Shown in pieces: positions 55,060 to 63,801 of a stretch of DNA of 64,000 nucleotides. Positions within the stretch are counted from its first letter, which is position 1. Every line of letters starts with the position of its first letter. This stretch comes from Phenylobacterium sp. (GTDB taxonomy: Bacteria > Pseudomonadota > Alphaproteobacteria > Caulobacterales > Caulobacteraceae). A program made the translations under genes and the position numbers. Below the pieces are notes generated by a model. It ran no database searches. It was not told where the DNA came from and saw only the letters and a list, made by a program, of their open reading frames with translations. The stretch covers positions 186,001-250,000 of the forward strand of contig NZ_PNLB01000001.1 in assembly GCF_013822795.1 (NCBI RefSeq), read 5' to 3'.

Positions 55060-56363
55060 CCGATCAGACCGCCCGCATGCACAAGGGCGTCGACCTCTGG
55101 GCCGTGGTCGCGCTTGGCCTCGGCACCGCCGTCGGCGTCGCGATCTTTTCGGTCATCGCCCCGGCCACAGCGCTGGCCGGTCCTGGCATGCTGCTGGCGG
55201 TCGTCGTGGCCGCCGTGCCGATGTTCGTCATCGCCATGACCTACGCGTTCATGGGTTCGGCCCTGCCGACCTCGGGCGCGTCGTTCGAGTGGTCGCGGCG
55301 GTTCGTGCACCCGTTCGTCGGCTACCTGATCGCCTGGATGCGCATCGTCTCCAACGTCGGGGCCATGCTGATCCTGGCGCTGGTCATGGTCCGCTATTTG
55401 TCGATGGTCATTCCGCTGCCGACCAAGCCGACCATGCTGGCGGCCTTTGTGATCTTCTTCTTCGCCAACTATTTCGGCGTCGGCCTGGCCGCGCGGCTGC
55501 AGGTGATCCTGATGGGCGCGCTGGTGGTGCTGTTCATCGTCTTCTCGGCCTGGGGCGCGCCGCACGTGCAGGCTGCCCAGTTCGAACCGTTCCTGCCGAA
55601 CGGGACGGCCGGGATGCTGGCGGCGATCCCGCTGCTGATCGGGCTGTTCTTCGGCATCGAGGCGGCGACCGAGATCGGCGATGAGGTCAAGGACAGCAAG
55701 AAGACTATCCCGCTCGGCATCGGCCTTTCGATCCTGACGGCGGTGGTGCTTTACCTGATGGTCGGGGCGGTCGCGATGGGCGTCATCGGCCCCGAGGCGC
55801 TGGCCAAGAGCGAGACCCCGCTGCTCGACGCGGCCACGCCGTTCATGGGCCCGGTCGCCAAGCCGCTGATCGTCTGCGCGGCGGTGATCGCCATCGCCAA
55901 GTCGATCAACTCGCTCTACCTCGGCTTCTCGCGCAGCCTGTTCGCCATGGCCCGCGAAGGCATGCTGCCGGCGGCGCTGGCCAAGGTGCACGAGAAGCAC
56001 GGCACGCCGCACATGGCGCTGCTGACGATCCTGGGCGCCACGTGCCTGGGCCTGTTGGCGCCGATGAACCTGACCAGCCTGTTCCTGGCTGTGAACATCC
56101 CGACGTTGCTGAAATACGCCGCCACCTGCATCGCCGCGACCGTGGTGGTGCGCAAGCATCCGGAGATCTACGAGGGCGCGCGCTTCAAGCTGTCCAAGCG
56201 CGCGACCGTCGGCTGGGCCTATGCCGGCTGCGCGGCCTCGCTGGTGGTCGCCGTGCTGGGCTTCTCGGCCGACTGGACGCCCTATGCGGCGCTGGCGGTC
56301 TGGGCGGCGATCGGCGTCGCCTACTATGCGATCTCGGGACGCCAGCGCGCGGCGGCGGCCTGA
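55056..56363 (+). CDS. APC-superfamily amino-acid permease
   Basis: A 435-residue transporter with about 12 hydrophobic segments. The N-terminal motif is LGLGTAVGVAIFSVIAPATAL (the GxG...GxIF-type substrate site of APC carriers). LPTSGASFEWSRRFVHPFVGY is the next conserved block, and GIEAATEIGDEVKDSKKTIPLGI follows TM6. It should import an amino or imino acid with a cation. It is flanked by two cyclodeaminase-family genes and overlaps both, so its substrate is probably theirs. Confidence 0.92.
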   Translation: MTDQTARMHKGVDLWAVVALGLGTAVGVAIFSVIAPATALAGPGMLLAVVVAAVPMFVIAMTYAFMGSALPTSGASFEWSRRFVHPFVGYLIAWMRIVSNVGAMLILALVMVRYLSMVIPLPTKPTMLAAFVIFFFANYFGVGLAARLQVILMGALVVLFIVFSAWGAPHVQAAQFEPFLPNGTAGMLAAIPLLIGLFFGIEAATEIGDEVKDSKKTIPLGIGLSILTAVVLYLMVGAVAMGVIGPEALAKSETPLLDAATPFMGPVAKPLIVCAAVIAIAKSINSLYLGFSRSLFAMAREGMLPAALAKVHEKHGTPHMALLTILGATCLGLLAPMNLTSLFLAVNIPTLLKYAATCIAATVVVRKHPEIYEGARFKLSKRATVGWAYAGCAASLVVAVLGFSADWTPYAALAVWAAIGVAYYAISGRQRAAAA

Positions 56364-57316
56364 TGCGGGTCATCGACCGCCAGGAGGTCGCCCAGCGGCT
56401 GACCTACGAGCTCTGCATTCCGATCGTCCGAGAGGCGATGATCGCGTTCTCGACCGGCCAGACGCGTCAGCTGCTGCGTTCGATCATCCCGCTCGCCGAG
56501 GGACGGATGTTCGGCCTAATGCCTGGGGCGATGGGCGCGGACGCCCCGTTCGGGGCCAAGGTCATCAGCGTCTATCCCGAGAACTTCGCCAAGGGCCGCC
56601 AGTCGCACCAGGGGCTGATCGTGCTGTTCGACCCGGCGACCGGCGCGCCGGCCTGCGTGGTCCACGCCGGCGAGGTGACCGCCATCCGCACCGCCGCGTC
56701 CAGCGCCGCGGCCACCGACGCCCTGGCCCGTCCGGATGCGCGCCGGCTGGCGCTGCTCGGCTATGGCGAACAGGCGGCGACCCATGCGCGGGCCATCGCC
56801 CAGGTGCGGCCGCTGGAGCAGATCACCGTCTGGGGCCGCTCGCTGGACCGCGCGCAGGCGTTCGCCGCGAGCATCGGCAAGGAACTCGGCGTGCCGGCGA
56901 CGGCCTTCGCCGAGGCCAAGGACGCGGTCGCCCAGGCCGACGTCATCTGCACGGTCAGCGCCGCCAAGGAGCCGATCCTCAAGGGCGCCTGGGTCGCGCC
57001 GGGGACCCACGTCAATGTGGTCGGCTCGAGCTATGCCGGGCCGGTCGAGATCGACGACGAACTGGTCGTGCGCGCCCGCTTCATCGCCGACAGCCGCGAG
57101 GGCGTGCTGGCCCAGGGAGCGGAATATCTGAAGGCCAAGGAGGCCGGCCTGATCGACGAGCGCCACGTGGTCGGCGAAATCGGCCAGGTGTTCGCCGGCG
57201 ACCTCGAAGGCCGCCAGAATCCGTTCCAGGTGACGATCTACAAGTCCCTCGGCCACGTGGTGCAGGACCTCGCCAGCGCCTGGGCGCTGTACCAGGCGGC
57301 GAACGGCGATGCGTAA
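56363..57316 (+). CDS. Ornithine-cyclodeaminase-family reductase (paralogue 2)
   Basis: A 317-residue homologue of the gene at 54082. The N-terminus is RQEVAQRLTYELCIPIVREAM. The signature GEVTAIRTAASSAAATDALA is kept, but the NAD loop is LLGYGEQAATHARAIA: the second glycine stands after Tyr rather than Ala, a change from paralogue 1 that could affect cofactor handling. TIYKSLGHVVQDLA is conserved. The start overlaps the permease stop (TGATG), and the end overlaps the amidohydrolase start by 8 bases. Confidence 0.9.
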   Translation: MRVIDRQEVAQRLTYELCIPIVREAMIAFSTGQTRQLLRSIIPLAEGRMFGLMPGAMGADAPFGAKVISVYPENFAKGRQSHQGLIVLFDPATGAPACVVHAGEVTAIRTAASSAAATDALARPDARRLALLGYGEQAATHARAIAQVRPLEQITVWGRSLDRAQAFAASIGKELGVPATAFAEAKDAVAQADVICTVSAAKEPILKGAWVAPGTHVNVVGSSYAGPVEIDDELVVRARFIADSREGVLAQGAEYLKAKEAGLIDERHVVGEIGQVFAGDLEGRQNPFQVTIYKSLGHVVQDLASAWALYQAANGDA

Positions 57317-58622
57317 CCTGGCGCGCCTGATGGCCGGCGCGGCCATGGCCCTGGTGTTCGCGACCGCGGCGCAAGCCAAGGACTTGGTCGTGCATGCCGG
57401 CCGCCTGATCGACGGGGTGTCGGCTAGCCCGCGCAGCCAGGTGTCGATCCTCATCCGCGACGACCGCATCGTCGGAGTCGAGCCCGGCTTCGTGCGCCCG
57501 CAGGGGGCGCAGGTCGTCGACCTGTCGCAGGCTACGGTGCTGCCTGGCCTGATCGACGCCCACACCCATGTCGTCTATCGCCGCGGCGGGATGGCCGAGC
57601 GGCTGACCGGTTCGGACCTGGAGGACGCGCTGCGCGGCGTCGGCGCGGTGCGCAAGCTGCTGATGGGCGGCTTCACCAGCATCCGCAATGTCGGCGCGGA
57701 CGGCGGGACCGACCTGGCGCTCAAGAAGGCGATCAATCGCGGCGACATCGAGGGGCCGCGCATGTGGGTGTCGCTCGAGTACCTGGGGCCGACCGGCGGT
57801 CCGACCGATCCGCGCAACGACATCGACGGAAGCTGGCACAACGACGGCTGGGGCGCGAGCGTCATCGACGGCGCCGATGAGGCGATCCGCGAGGTGCGCG
57901 ACCACAAGCGGCGCGGCGCCGACCTGATCAAGATCCTGCCCAGCGGAGCGGTGGGCAATCCCGGCGACTCGACCAATCCGAACGCCAAGCTGATGACCGA
58001 CGCCGAGATCAAGGCCGTGGTCGACACCGCTCACGCCCTGGGCATGAAGGTCGCGGCGCACGCGCACAGCAAGGCGGCGATCGACGCCTCGATCCGGCTG
58101 GGCGTGGATTCCATCGAGCACGGGACCTACGGCGACGCCGAGAGCTTCAAGCTCTACCGCAACCACGGGACCTACCTCGTGCCGACGGTGCTGGTGCCGC
58201 AGCTGGTCGCCGAAATGGTCGCCAAGCGCCCGGCTCTGGGCGGTCCGTCGCCGGCCGAGAAGGCTCAGGGCATGGTCTCGACCATCCGCCGGATGTTCCG
58301 CGGCGCCCATGGCGCCGGCGTGAAGATCGCCTTCGGCACCGACGTCAGCGGTCTCATTCCCTATGACGGCAGCGCCCGCGAATTCGCGGTGATGGTCGGG
58401 GAGGGGATGAGCCCCGGAGACGCCATCTTCACCGCCACCCGCAACGCCGCCGACCTGCTGGGGGCGAGCGGCGACGTCGGATCCATCCAGCCGGGCCGCT
58501 ACGCCGACATCGTGGCGGTGGCCGGGGACCCCCTGCAAGACATCACGGAGCTCGAGCGCATGAAGTTCGTCATGAAGGGCGGGGTCGTCTATCGCGACGA
58601 CCTGAAGGCGGCGGCGCAATGA
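57309..58622 (+). CDS. Exported amidohydrolase, dipeptidase-like
   Basis: A 437-residue amidohydrolase with a signal peptide (ending AAQAK, about residue 23). Metal ligands: HxH in LIDAHTHVVY, a carboxylated lysine in DLIKILPSGAV, histidines in AAHAHSKAAID and IEHGTYGD, and Asp in AFGTDVSGLIP. It matches the branch that includes the Caulobacter Cc2672-type Xaa-Arg/Lys and prolidase-like dipeptidases. A periplasmic dipeptidase would supply amino acids to the upstream permease. The stop overlaps the next gene (ATGA). Confidence 0.9.
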   Translation: MRNLARLMAGAAMALVFATAAQAKDLVVHAGRLIDGVSASPRSQVSILIRDDRIVGVEPGFVRPQGAQVVDLSQATVLPGLIDAHTHVVYRRGGMAERLTGSDLEDALRGVGAVRKLLMGGFTSIRNVGADGGTDLALKKAINRGDIEGPRMWVSLEYLGPTGGPTDPRNDIDGSWHNDGWGASVIDGADEAIREVRDHKRRGADLIKILPSGAVGNPGDSTNPNAKLMTDAEIKAVVDTAHALGMKVAAHAHSKAAIDASIRLGVDSIEHGTYGDAESFKLYRNHGTYLVPTVLVPQLVAEMVAKRPALGGPSPAEKAQGMVSTIRRMFRGAHGAGVKIAFGTDVSGLIPYDGSAREFAVMVGEGMSPGDAIFTATRNAADLLGASGDVGSIQPGRYADIVAVAGDPLQDITELERMKFVMKGGVVYRDDLKAAAQ

Positions 58623-60304
58623 AGCGGCTGTTCCTCGCGCTGGCCCTGACGAGCGTCGCGCCTGCGGCCCTGGCCGCGCCGCAGATGGAGGTGCTGCTGG
58701 CGCCCGGCCCGTTGGCCGCCGACGCCGAGCAGGGGCATCTGGACGTCACCCTGAAGCTCTCGGGCGTCGACGCCGCCGCCGGCCAGCCGCTGCTGGCCCT
58801 GCCGGTGGTGATCGCCAATACCGCCACCGTCGCCACGACCCTGCAGAACCTGCGCGCCGTCGACGCCGCGGGCGAGGTGCCGCTGACCTTCAAGGACGAT
58901 CCGGTGGCTATCGCCTATGCGCGCCACTGGATCCCGGGACGGGCGGTGAAGGGCGACCTGACGGTCAGCTACCGCGCGCCGATCGACAACACCCCGCCCA
59001 AGCGCGGGTCGGGTCCGCCCTATCAGCTGCGCACCGAGGGCGGTGGGCTGTCGGGGGTGGGCAACACCTTCGTCCTGATCCCCGAAGGCCAGCAGGCCTA
59101 CGACATCAGCCTGCGTTGGGACCTGTCGCAACTGCCGGGTTCGGCGGCGACCTCGAGTTTCGGCGACGGCGATGTCTCGCTGGGTGTCGGGCCGGCTGGG
59201 CGGCTGATGTCGACGGTGTTCATGGCCGGACCGATGCACCGCTATCCGCAAGTCCCCAAGGGCGGCTTCTCGGCCGTTTGGCTGGGCACGCCCCCGTTCG
59301 ATCCGGCCCCGGTGATGGACTGGACCCACCAGCTCCACACCTGGATGATCAAGTTCTTCCGCGATCCCAGCGAGCCGCCGTACCGGGTGTTCCTGCGCTA
59401 CAACCCGATCAACGCCGGCGGCGGGGCGGCGCTGACCAACTCGTTCCTGACCACCTATGGCAAGACCGGATCGGGCGAGGCGCTGAAGGGCACCCTGGCC
59501 CACGAGATGATCCACACCTGGACGTCGGTCGACGGCCCGGGGCAGTGGTTCGGCGAAGGGAATGCTGTTTTCTATCAAGCGCTTCTGCCGATGCGCGCCG
59601 GCCTGATCACGCCTGACGATTACCTGGCCGATCTCAACGAGACGGCGCGGCGCTATTATTCCAACCCGTTGAACGACACGCCGAACGACCAGATCGCCCC
59701 GCGCTTCTGGGAGGACACCCGTGTGCGCGTGCTGCCCTATGACCGCGGCGCGATGTACTTCGCGGTGCTGGACGGCCAGATCCGCAAGGCCTCGGGCGGC
59801 AAGCGCTCGGTGGACGACCTCGTGATCGAGATGGTCGAGCGCAACCGCCGCGGCCAGACGACCGGCGAGGCCGACTGGCTGGCGCTGCTGGACAAGGAGC
59901 TCGGCGCGGCCGGGGCCAAGACCCACGCGGCGATGCTGGCGGGCGGGCTGATGCTGCCGGAGGTCGACGGCTTCGGGCCGTGCTTCACGCGCACGATCGG
60001 CAAGGTCCGGCGCTTCGAGCTGGGCTTTGAGCCCAAGTCGCTGGTCGGCGACGTCAAGACGATCCGCGACCTGCAGCCGACCTCCGAGGCGGCCAAGGCC
60101 GGGCTGCGCAACGGCGACGTGGTGACCTACGGCCAGGCGCTGGACGCCCTGCAGGGCGATCCGCAGCTGCAGCTGACGCTGCAGGTCACGCGAGACGGAA
60201 AGACTTTCCCGATCAGCTACTTGCCGCGCGCCGAAGAGGTCGAGATCTATCAGTGGAAGCGCGTGCCGGGCGTGCCCGACACGGCGTGTGGACGGGGCGC
60301 TTAG
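58619..60304 (+). CDS. M61-family aminopeptidase-like protein (copy 2)
   Basis: A 561-residue paralogue of the M61 gene at 45834, on the other strand. Signal peptide 1-19 (ALAA). Zinc motif HEMIH at 295-299, third ligand Glu in WFGEGNAVFY (about 313). C-terminal PDZ-like domain (TIRDLQPTSEAAKAGLRNGD) followed by TYLPRAE-type end. By eye it shares the layout GSGPPYQLRTEGGGLSGVG and LGTPPFDP with copy 1. It overlaps the amidohydrolase (ATGA). Its end shares a 10-bp palindrome with the convergent S10 gene (60291-60313). Confidence 0.9.
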   Translation: MKRLFLALALTSVAPAALAAPQMEVLLAPGPLAADAEQGHLDVTLKLSGVDAAAGQPLLALPVVIANTATVATTLQNLRAVDAAGEVPLTFKDDPVAIAYARHWIPGRAVKGDLTVSYRAPIDNTPPKRGSGPPYQLRTEGGGLSGVGNTFVLIPEGQQAYDISLRWDLSQLPGSAATSSFGDGDVSLGVGPAGRLMSTVFMAGPMHRYPQVPKGGFSAVWLGTPPFDPAPVMDWTHQLHTWMIKFFRDPSEPPYRVFLRYNPINAGGGAALTNSFLTTYGKTGSGEALKGTLAHEMIHTWTSVDGPGQWFGEGNAVFYQALLPMRAGLITPDDYLADLNETARRYYSNPLNDTPNDQIAPRFWEDTRVRVLPYDRGAMYFAVLDGQIRKASGGKRSVDDLVIEMVERNRRGQTTGEADWLALLDKELGAAGAKTHAAMLAGGLMLPEVDGFGPCFTRTIGKVRRFELGFEPKSLVGDVKTIRDLQPTSEAAKAGLRNGDVVTYGQALDALQGDPQLQLTLQVTRDGKTFPISYLPRAEEVEIYQWKRVPGVPDTACGRGA

Positions 60305-60313
60305 CGCCCCGTC
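60291..60313. terminator. Palindrome spanning two convergent stop codons
   Basis: GACGGGGCGC-TTA-GCGCCCCGTC: a perfect 10-bp stem whose loop holds the two convergent stop codons. It lies inside both coding ends, so it can stop transcription from either side or protect both 3' ends. No U-run. Confidence 0.65.
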
Positions 60314-61788
60314 ACGAACGCCCGCACGTCGTTGCTGAACGCCTTGAGGGCGTCCTCGTTGGTATAGGCCATGTGGCCGCCTTCGTAGTCGTGCAGCACC
60401 ACGCGGTCGGCCGGCAGCGTCCCGTGGGCCTTCAGGTAACGAGCCGGCCCGATGGTGGTCGTGGTGTCGTAATAGCCGGTGCCGATCATCAGCCGGAACT
60501 TCGGGTTGGCCTTCAGGGCCAGGCCGAAATTGGCTTGATAATCAAAGTCGTTGAACGGTCCGCCGATGCCGCTGGTCGGCGACCAGCCCCAGCCCAGGGT
60601 TTCGGGCGCAAAGGAGCGGTACTCGGCCATCGGCCAGGTCACTTTCAGCTCGCCGGCGAGATAGGCGTCGAGGCTCGGCTTGACCATGTCGGAGACCTTG
60701 CCGAACGGATCGGCTGGGCGCGCGCCGGGGGCGGCGGCGGGCCCGGCGTAGCGGGCGTCGTACATCCCCAGCACCTGGCCCTTGTCCTTGAGCAGCTCGC
60801 TGACGAAGTCGACCTTGGAGATGATCAGGTCGTGGGTCAGGTAGTAGTCGGCGCTGATGCGGGTGAAGGCCTGGAGCTTGCGGGCGATGGCCTGGCGCTC
60901 TGCGGCCGGCAGGTCCTGGCCCTTCACAAGCGCCGGGAGATATTCATTCATTCCAAAGGCATAGGCCTCGTCGACGAAGGCCGCGATGGTCTTGCCGCCG
61001 GTGTCGGCGCGGCCGTGATAGGCGGCGACGGCGGCCAGGGCGGTGATGTTGGTCGCGAATGAGACGGGGTTGCCGGGACGCTGGCTGGTCTCGATCATAT
61101 TCACCGCCTGGCCCATCAGGATCACCCCGTCGAGGGGCGTGGTCTTGGCCAGCTGCCCGGCCATCACCGCGGCGCGGATCGTGCCGTAGCTTTCGCCCAG
61201 GACGTACTTCGGCGAGGCCTCGCGGCCGTTGGCCTTGAGCCAGGTCTCGACGAAGCCGGAGACCGAGCGGGCGTCGCCGTCGACCTGGTAGAAGTCGGCG
61301 CGCTTGCCGGCCGGCTGGACGCGGGTGAAGCCGGTCTCGGCCGGGTCGACGAACACCAGGTCGGCGACGTCGAGCAGCGAGTAGGCGTTGTCCACGACCT
61401 TGTAAGGCGTGGGAACTTCGGCGGTCACGTCCTGCGGCGGGGCGATCCGGCGCGGCCCGAAGGCGCCCATGTGCAGCCAGGCCGAGGCCGAGCTGGGGCC
61501 GCCGTTGAACAGGAAGACCACCGGCCGCGAAGCCTTGTCCTTCAAGCCGTCGCGCACATAGGAGGTGGTCACGAAGCGGATCGTCGGCTCGCCGGCGGCG
61601 TTGCGCAGCACCGTCTCGCCGACGGTGGCGACGTACTTCACCTTCTGGCCGTTGAAGGTCCCCGTGTGACGGGTGACGAAGCTCTCGGCGGCCGCAGCGG
61701 CGGCCGGGGCAGGGGCGGCCTGAGCATAGGCCTGCGGGGCGCCGGCGCAGAGGAGGAGGAGGGCGAGGGCGACGGGCTTCAGCGGCAC
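60301..61788 (-). CDS. S10-family serine carboxypeptidase-like protein (copy 2)
   Basis: A 495-residue exported S10 protein. I start at the GTG at 61788 because it gives a clean signal peptide (PLKPVALALLLLCAGAPQAYAQ) with GGAG upstream; an ATG at 61842 adds 18 residues and loses this. VFLFNGGPSSASAW is the oxyanion motif (the usual NGGPGSSS is changed to NGGPSSAS). The nucleophile is in VLGESYGTIRA, the acid in IGTGYYDTTTT, and the histidine in EGGHMAYTN. It should release C-terminal residues from peptides in the periplasm. Confidence 0.9.
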   Translation of the reverse strand: MPLKPVALALLLLCAGAPQAYAQAAPAPAAAAAAESFVTRHTGTFNGQKVKYVATVGETVLRNAAGEPTIRFVTTSYVRDGLKDKASRPVVFLFNGGPSSASAWLHMGAFGPRRIAPPQDVTAEVPTPYKVVDNAYSLLDVADLVFVDPAETGFTRVQPAGKRADFYQVDGDARSVSGFVETWLKANGREASPKYVLGESYGTIRAAVMAGQLAKTTPLDGVILMGQAVNMIETSQRPGNPVSFATNITALAAVAAYHGRADTGGKTIAAFVDEAYAFGMNEYLPALVKGQDLPAAERQAIARKLQAFTRISADYYLTHDLIISKVDFVSELLKDKGQVLGMYDARYAGPAAAPGARPADPFGKVSDMVKPSLDAYLAGELKVTWPMAEYRSFAPETLGWGWSPTSGIGGPFNDFDYQANFGLALKANPKFRLMIGTGYYDTTTTIGPARYLKAHGTLPADRVVLHDYEGGHMAYTNEDALKAFSNDVRAFVTGR

Positions 61789-62122
61789 TTTGACGGGCTC
61801 CGATGGCGGTTCTAGCGGCAGGTTAGGCGGCGCAGGCCGCATTATCTTGCCGATGTTCGGATGAGCGCCCGGTCAAGGCGGGGTCTTTATGCAAAGGCCG
61901 AGGTTGGCCGTGCATGGTCCATGCGACGGCGAGGCGCTCGGCAATCAAGCTATCCAACGCCCCGTTTCGCCTTCGGCAGCTATCGGCGCGGCGGCATAAG
62001 CTATCGGCGCCCTTGCAGGAACCTGACTAGCCTATGTGCGGCCAAGGGTCCGCGTCCGACAGTTCGAAAAGATATTCTGCGCGGTACGGCTATCCTATGT
62101 CGAGATCATCGGGGGAACGGAT
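61789..62122. promoter_or_regulatory. Divergent S10/S10 promoter region with repeated AGCTATC motifs
   Basis: A gene-free gap of about 330 bases between two S10 genes. AGCTATCGGCGC occurs twice (61978-61989 and 61999-62010), 21 bases apart. AGCTATC recurs at 61948 and GGCTATC at 62088. Two helical turns of spacing fits a regulator binding side by side. The Lrp gene's divergent region at 49485 has GGCTATCGACG, so Lrp is a candidate. Confidence 0.5.
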
Positions 62123-63598
62123 ATGCGCGCCAGCCTGCGGGCCATGCTCTTGGGAGCCTGCCTGACCGCGATCAGCGTCGGCGGAACCGCCGCCGCCAGC
62201 GCCGAGCCGACGGCCGCCAGCGCCGCCCGCGCGCCGGTCGTCGCTGTGACCAAGCACACCGGAACCTTCAATGGCCAGAAGGTCGCCTACAAGGCCATCG
62301 TCGCCGAGACCCTTCTGACCGACGCGGCCGGCGCGCAAACCGGATCGCTGGTCACCACCGCCTATGTCCGCGAGGGCGTCGCGGCGGCTGAGCGGCCGGT
62401 GCTGTTCCTGTTCAACGGCGGGCCGGGAGCCTCGACCACGCCGCTGCACTTCGGGGCGTTCGGGCCCAAGAAGCGCACCGAGGACGGCCCGAACCAGCTG
62501 ATGGTCGACAACCCCGACAGCATCCTCGACGCGGTCGACCTGGTGTTCATTGATCCGATCGGCACCGGCTACAGCCGGCCGCTGCCCGGCGTCGACGGCA
62601 AGCGGTTCTGGAGCCGCGATGGGGACGCCGCCTCGGTCAAGACGGTGATGGCGCAGTGGCTGAAGGCTAACGGCCGCGAGGCCTCGCCGCGCTACATGCT
62701 CGGCCAGAGCTATGGCACCACCCGCGCGGCGCTGGTCGCCGACATCGGGGCGGACCTGAAGCTCGACGGCGTGCTGCTGTTCGCGCTGGTCGGCTATCCG
62801 CCCGGGCGCGAGATGCCGTTCGTGACGACCCTGCCGACTTTCGCGACCACGGCCTGGTATCACGGCAAGGTCGACCGGGCCGGGCGCAGCGTGCAGCAGG
62901 TGCATGACGAGGCGGTCGAATTCGCCCGCACGGCCTATGTCACCGCCCTGATCAAGGGCGCGAGCCTGCCGGCCGCCGAGAAGCGCGCGGTGGCCGAGAA
63001 GATGTCGGCGATGATCGGCCTGCCGGCCGAGTTCATCCTCGCCAAGGACCTGCGGCTGAGCCGCGAGGACTTCATGTTCAACCTGCTCAAGGACCAGGGC
63101 CTGCGCACCGGCCAGCTGGACGGGCGGGCCACGGCGCGGCTCGACGCTCCGGCCAAGCGGCCGCCCTATGACGATCCGGGCATGAACTACGCCGCGCCGC
63201 GGGAGCCGGGGCCGGCGCCGACCGGGGCGCTGAAGGTCGCCAAGGGGATGAGCGCGCTGGAGTCCTACTACAAGGACACCCTAAAGTTCCGCACAGCCGA
63301 GACCTATAACTCGCTGAACCTCGACGTGAATTCGGCCTGGGACCACCAGGGCATGGCCGACGTCAATGGCCTGCTCGGCAAGGCCATGCAGGCCAGCCCG
63401 AAGATGCGGCTGTTCTGGGCGGCCGGCTATTACGACGTCACCACGCCGCCCTATGGCGCGCGCTACGCCCTCGATCAGGCCGGCGTGCCGGGCGAGCGGC
63501 TGACCGCGGCCTATTTCGACGGCGGCCACTCGGTGTTCACCGATCCCGGCAACCACGCGGCGCTGAGCGCGGCGGTGCGCAAGTTCGTCCGGCCGTAG
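62123..63598 (+). CDS. S10-family protein (copy 3) with GQSYG instead of GESYG
   Basis: A 491-residue exported S10 protein. Signal peptide about 27 residues (ending ASAE). The oxyanion motif is LFNGGPGAST, the nucleophile serine lies in MLGQSYGTTRAALV, the acid in AAGYYDVTTPP, and the histidine in DGGHSVFTD. Copies 1 and 2 have GESYG; here Glu before the serine is Gln. In carboxypeptidase Y this Glu helps bind the C-terminal carboxylate, so specificity may differ. ATG at 62123 has GGGGGA upstream. A dispersed palindrome follows. Confidence 0.9.
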   Translation: MRASLRAMLLGACLTAISVGGTAAASAEPTAASAARAPVVAVTKHTGTFNGQKVAYKAIVAETLLTDAAGAQTGSLVTTAYVREGVAAAERPVLFLFNGGPGASTTPLHFGAFGPKKRTEDGPNQLMVDNPDSILDAVDLVFIDPIGTGYSRPLPGVDGKRFWSRDGDAASVKTVMAQWLKANGREASPRYMLGQSYGTTRAALVADIGADLKLDGVLLFALVGYPPGREMPFVTTLPTFATTAWYHGKVDRAGRSVQQVHDEAVEFARTAYVTALIKGASLPAAEKRAVAEKMSAMIGLPAEFILAKDLRLSREDFMFNLLKDQGLRTGQLDGRATARLDAPAKRPPYDDPGMNYAAPREPGPAPTGALKVAKGMSALESYYKDTLKFRTAETYNSLNLDVNSAWDHQGMADVNGLLGKAMQASPKMRLFWAAGYYDVTTPPYGARYALDQAGVPGERLTAAYFDGGHSVFTDPGNHAALSAAVRKFVRP

Positions 63599-63623
63599 GC
63601 GTGGCCTGGGGCATGCATCAGCT

Positions 63624-63770
63624 TTCTTCTCCCCGTCGGGGAGAAGGTGGCCCGCGCAGCGGGTCGGATGAGGGGCAAGGGCCTCTCGTCAGCGCGGCGC
63701 TCGCCAGGCGCGCCGGAACCCCTCATCCGGCGGGCTTCGCCCGCCACCTTCTCCCCAGAGGGGCGAAGGA
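63624..63770. repeat. Dispersed palindromic repeat element
   Basis: Two imperfect inverted arms of about 45-50 bases, each with TTCTCCCC / GGAGAAGGTGGC and GGATGAGGG, face each other across a roughly 40-base centre. The text GGAGAAGGTGGC...GGATGAGGGG is a familiar intergenic repeat in Caulobacterales and Rhizobiales. No gene is inside. It separates the S10 gene from the next amidohydrolase-like gene. Confidence 0.75.
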
Positions 63771-63801
63771 AATCGTTGCTCGTCAGAAGAAGTCTCCCCC
63801 G

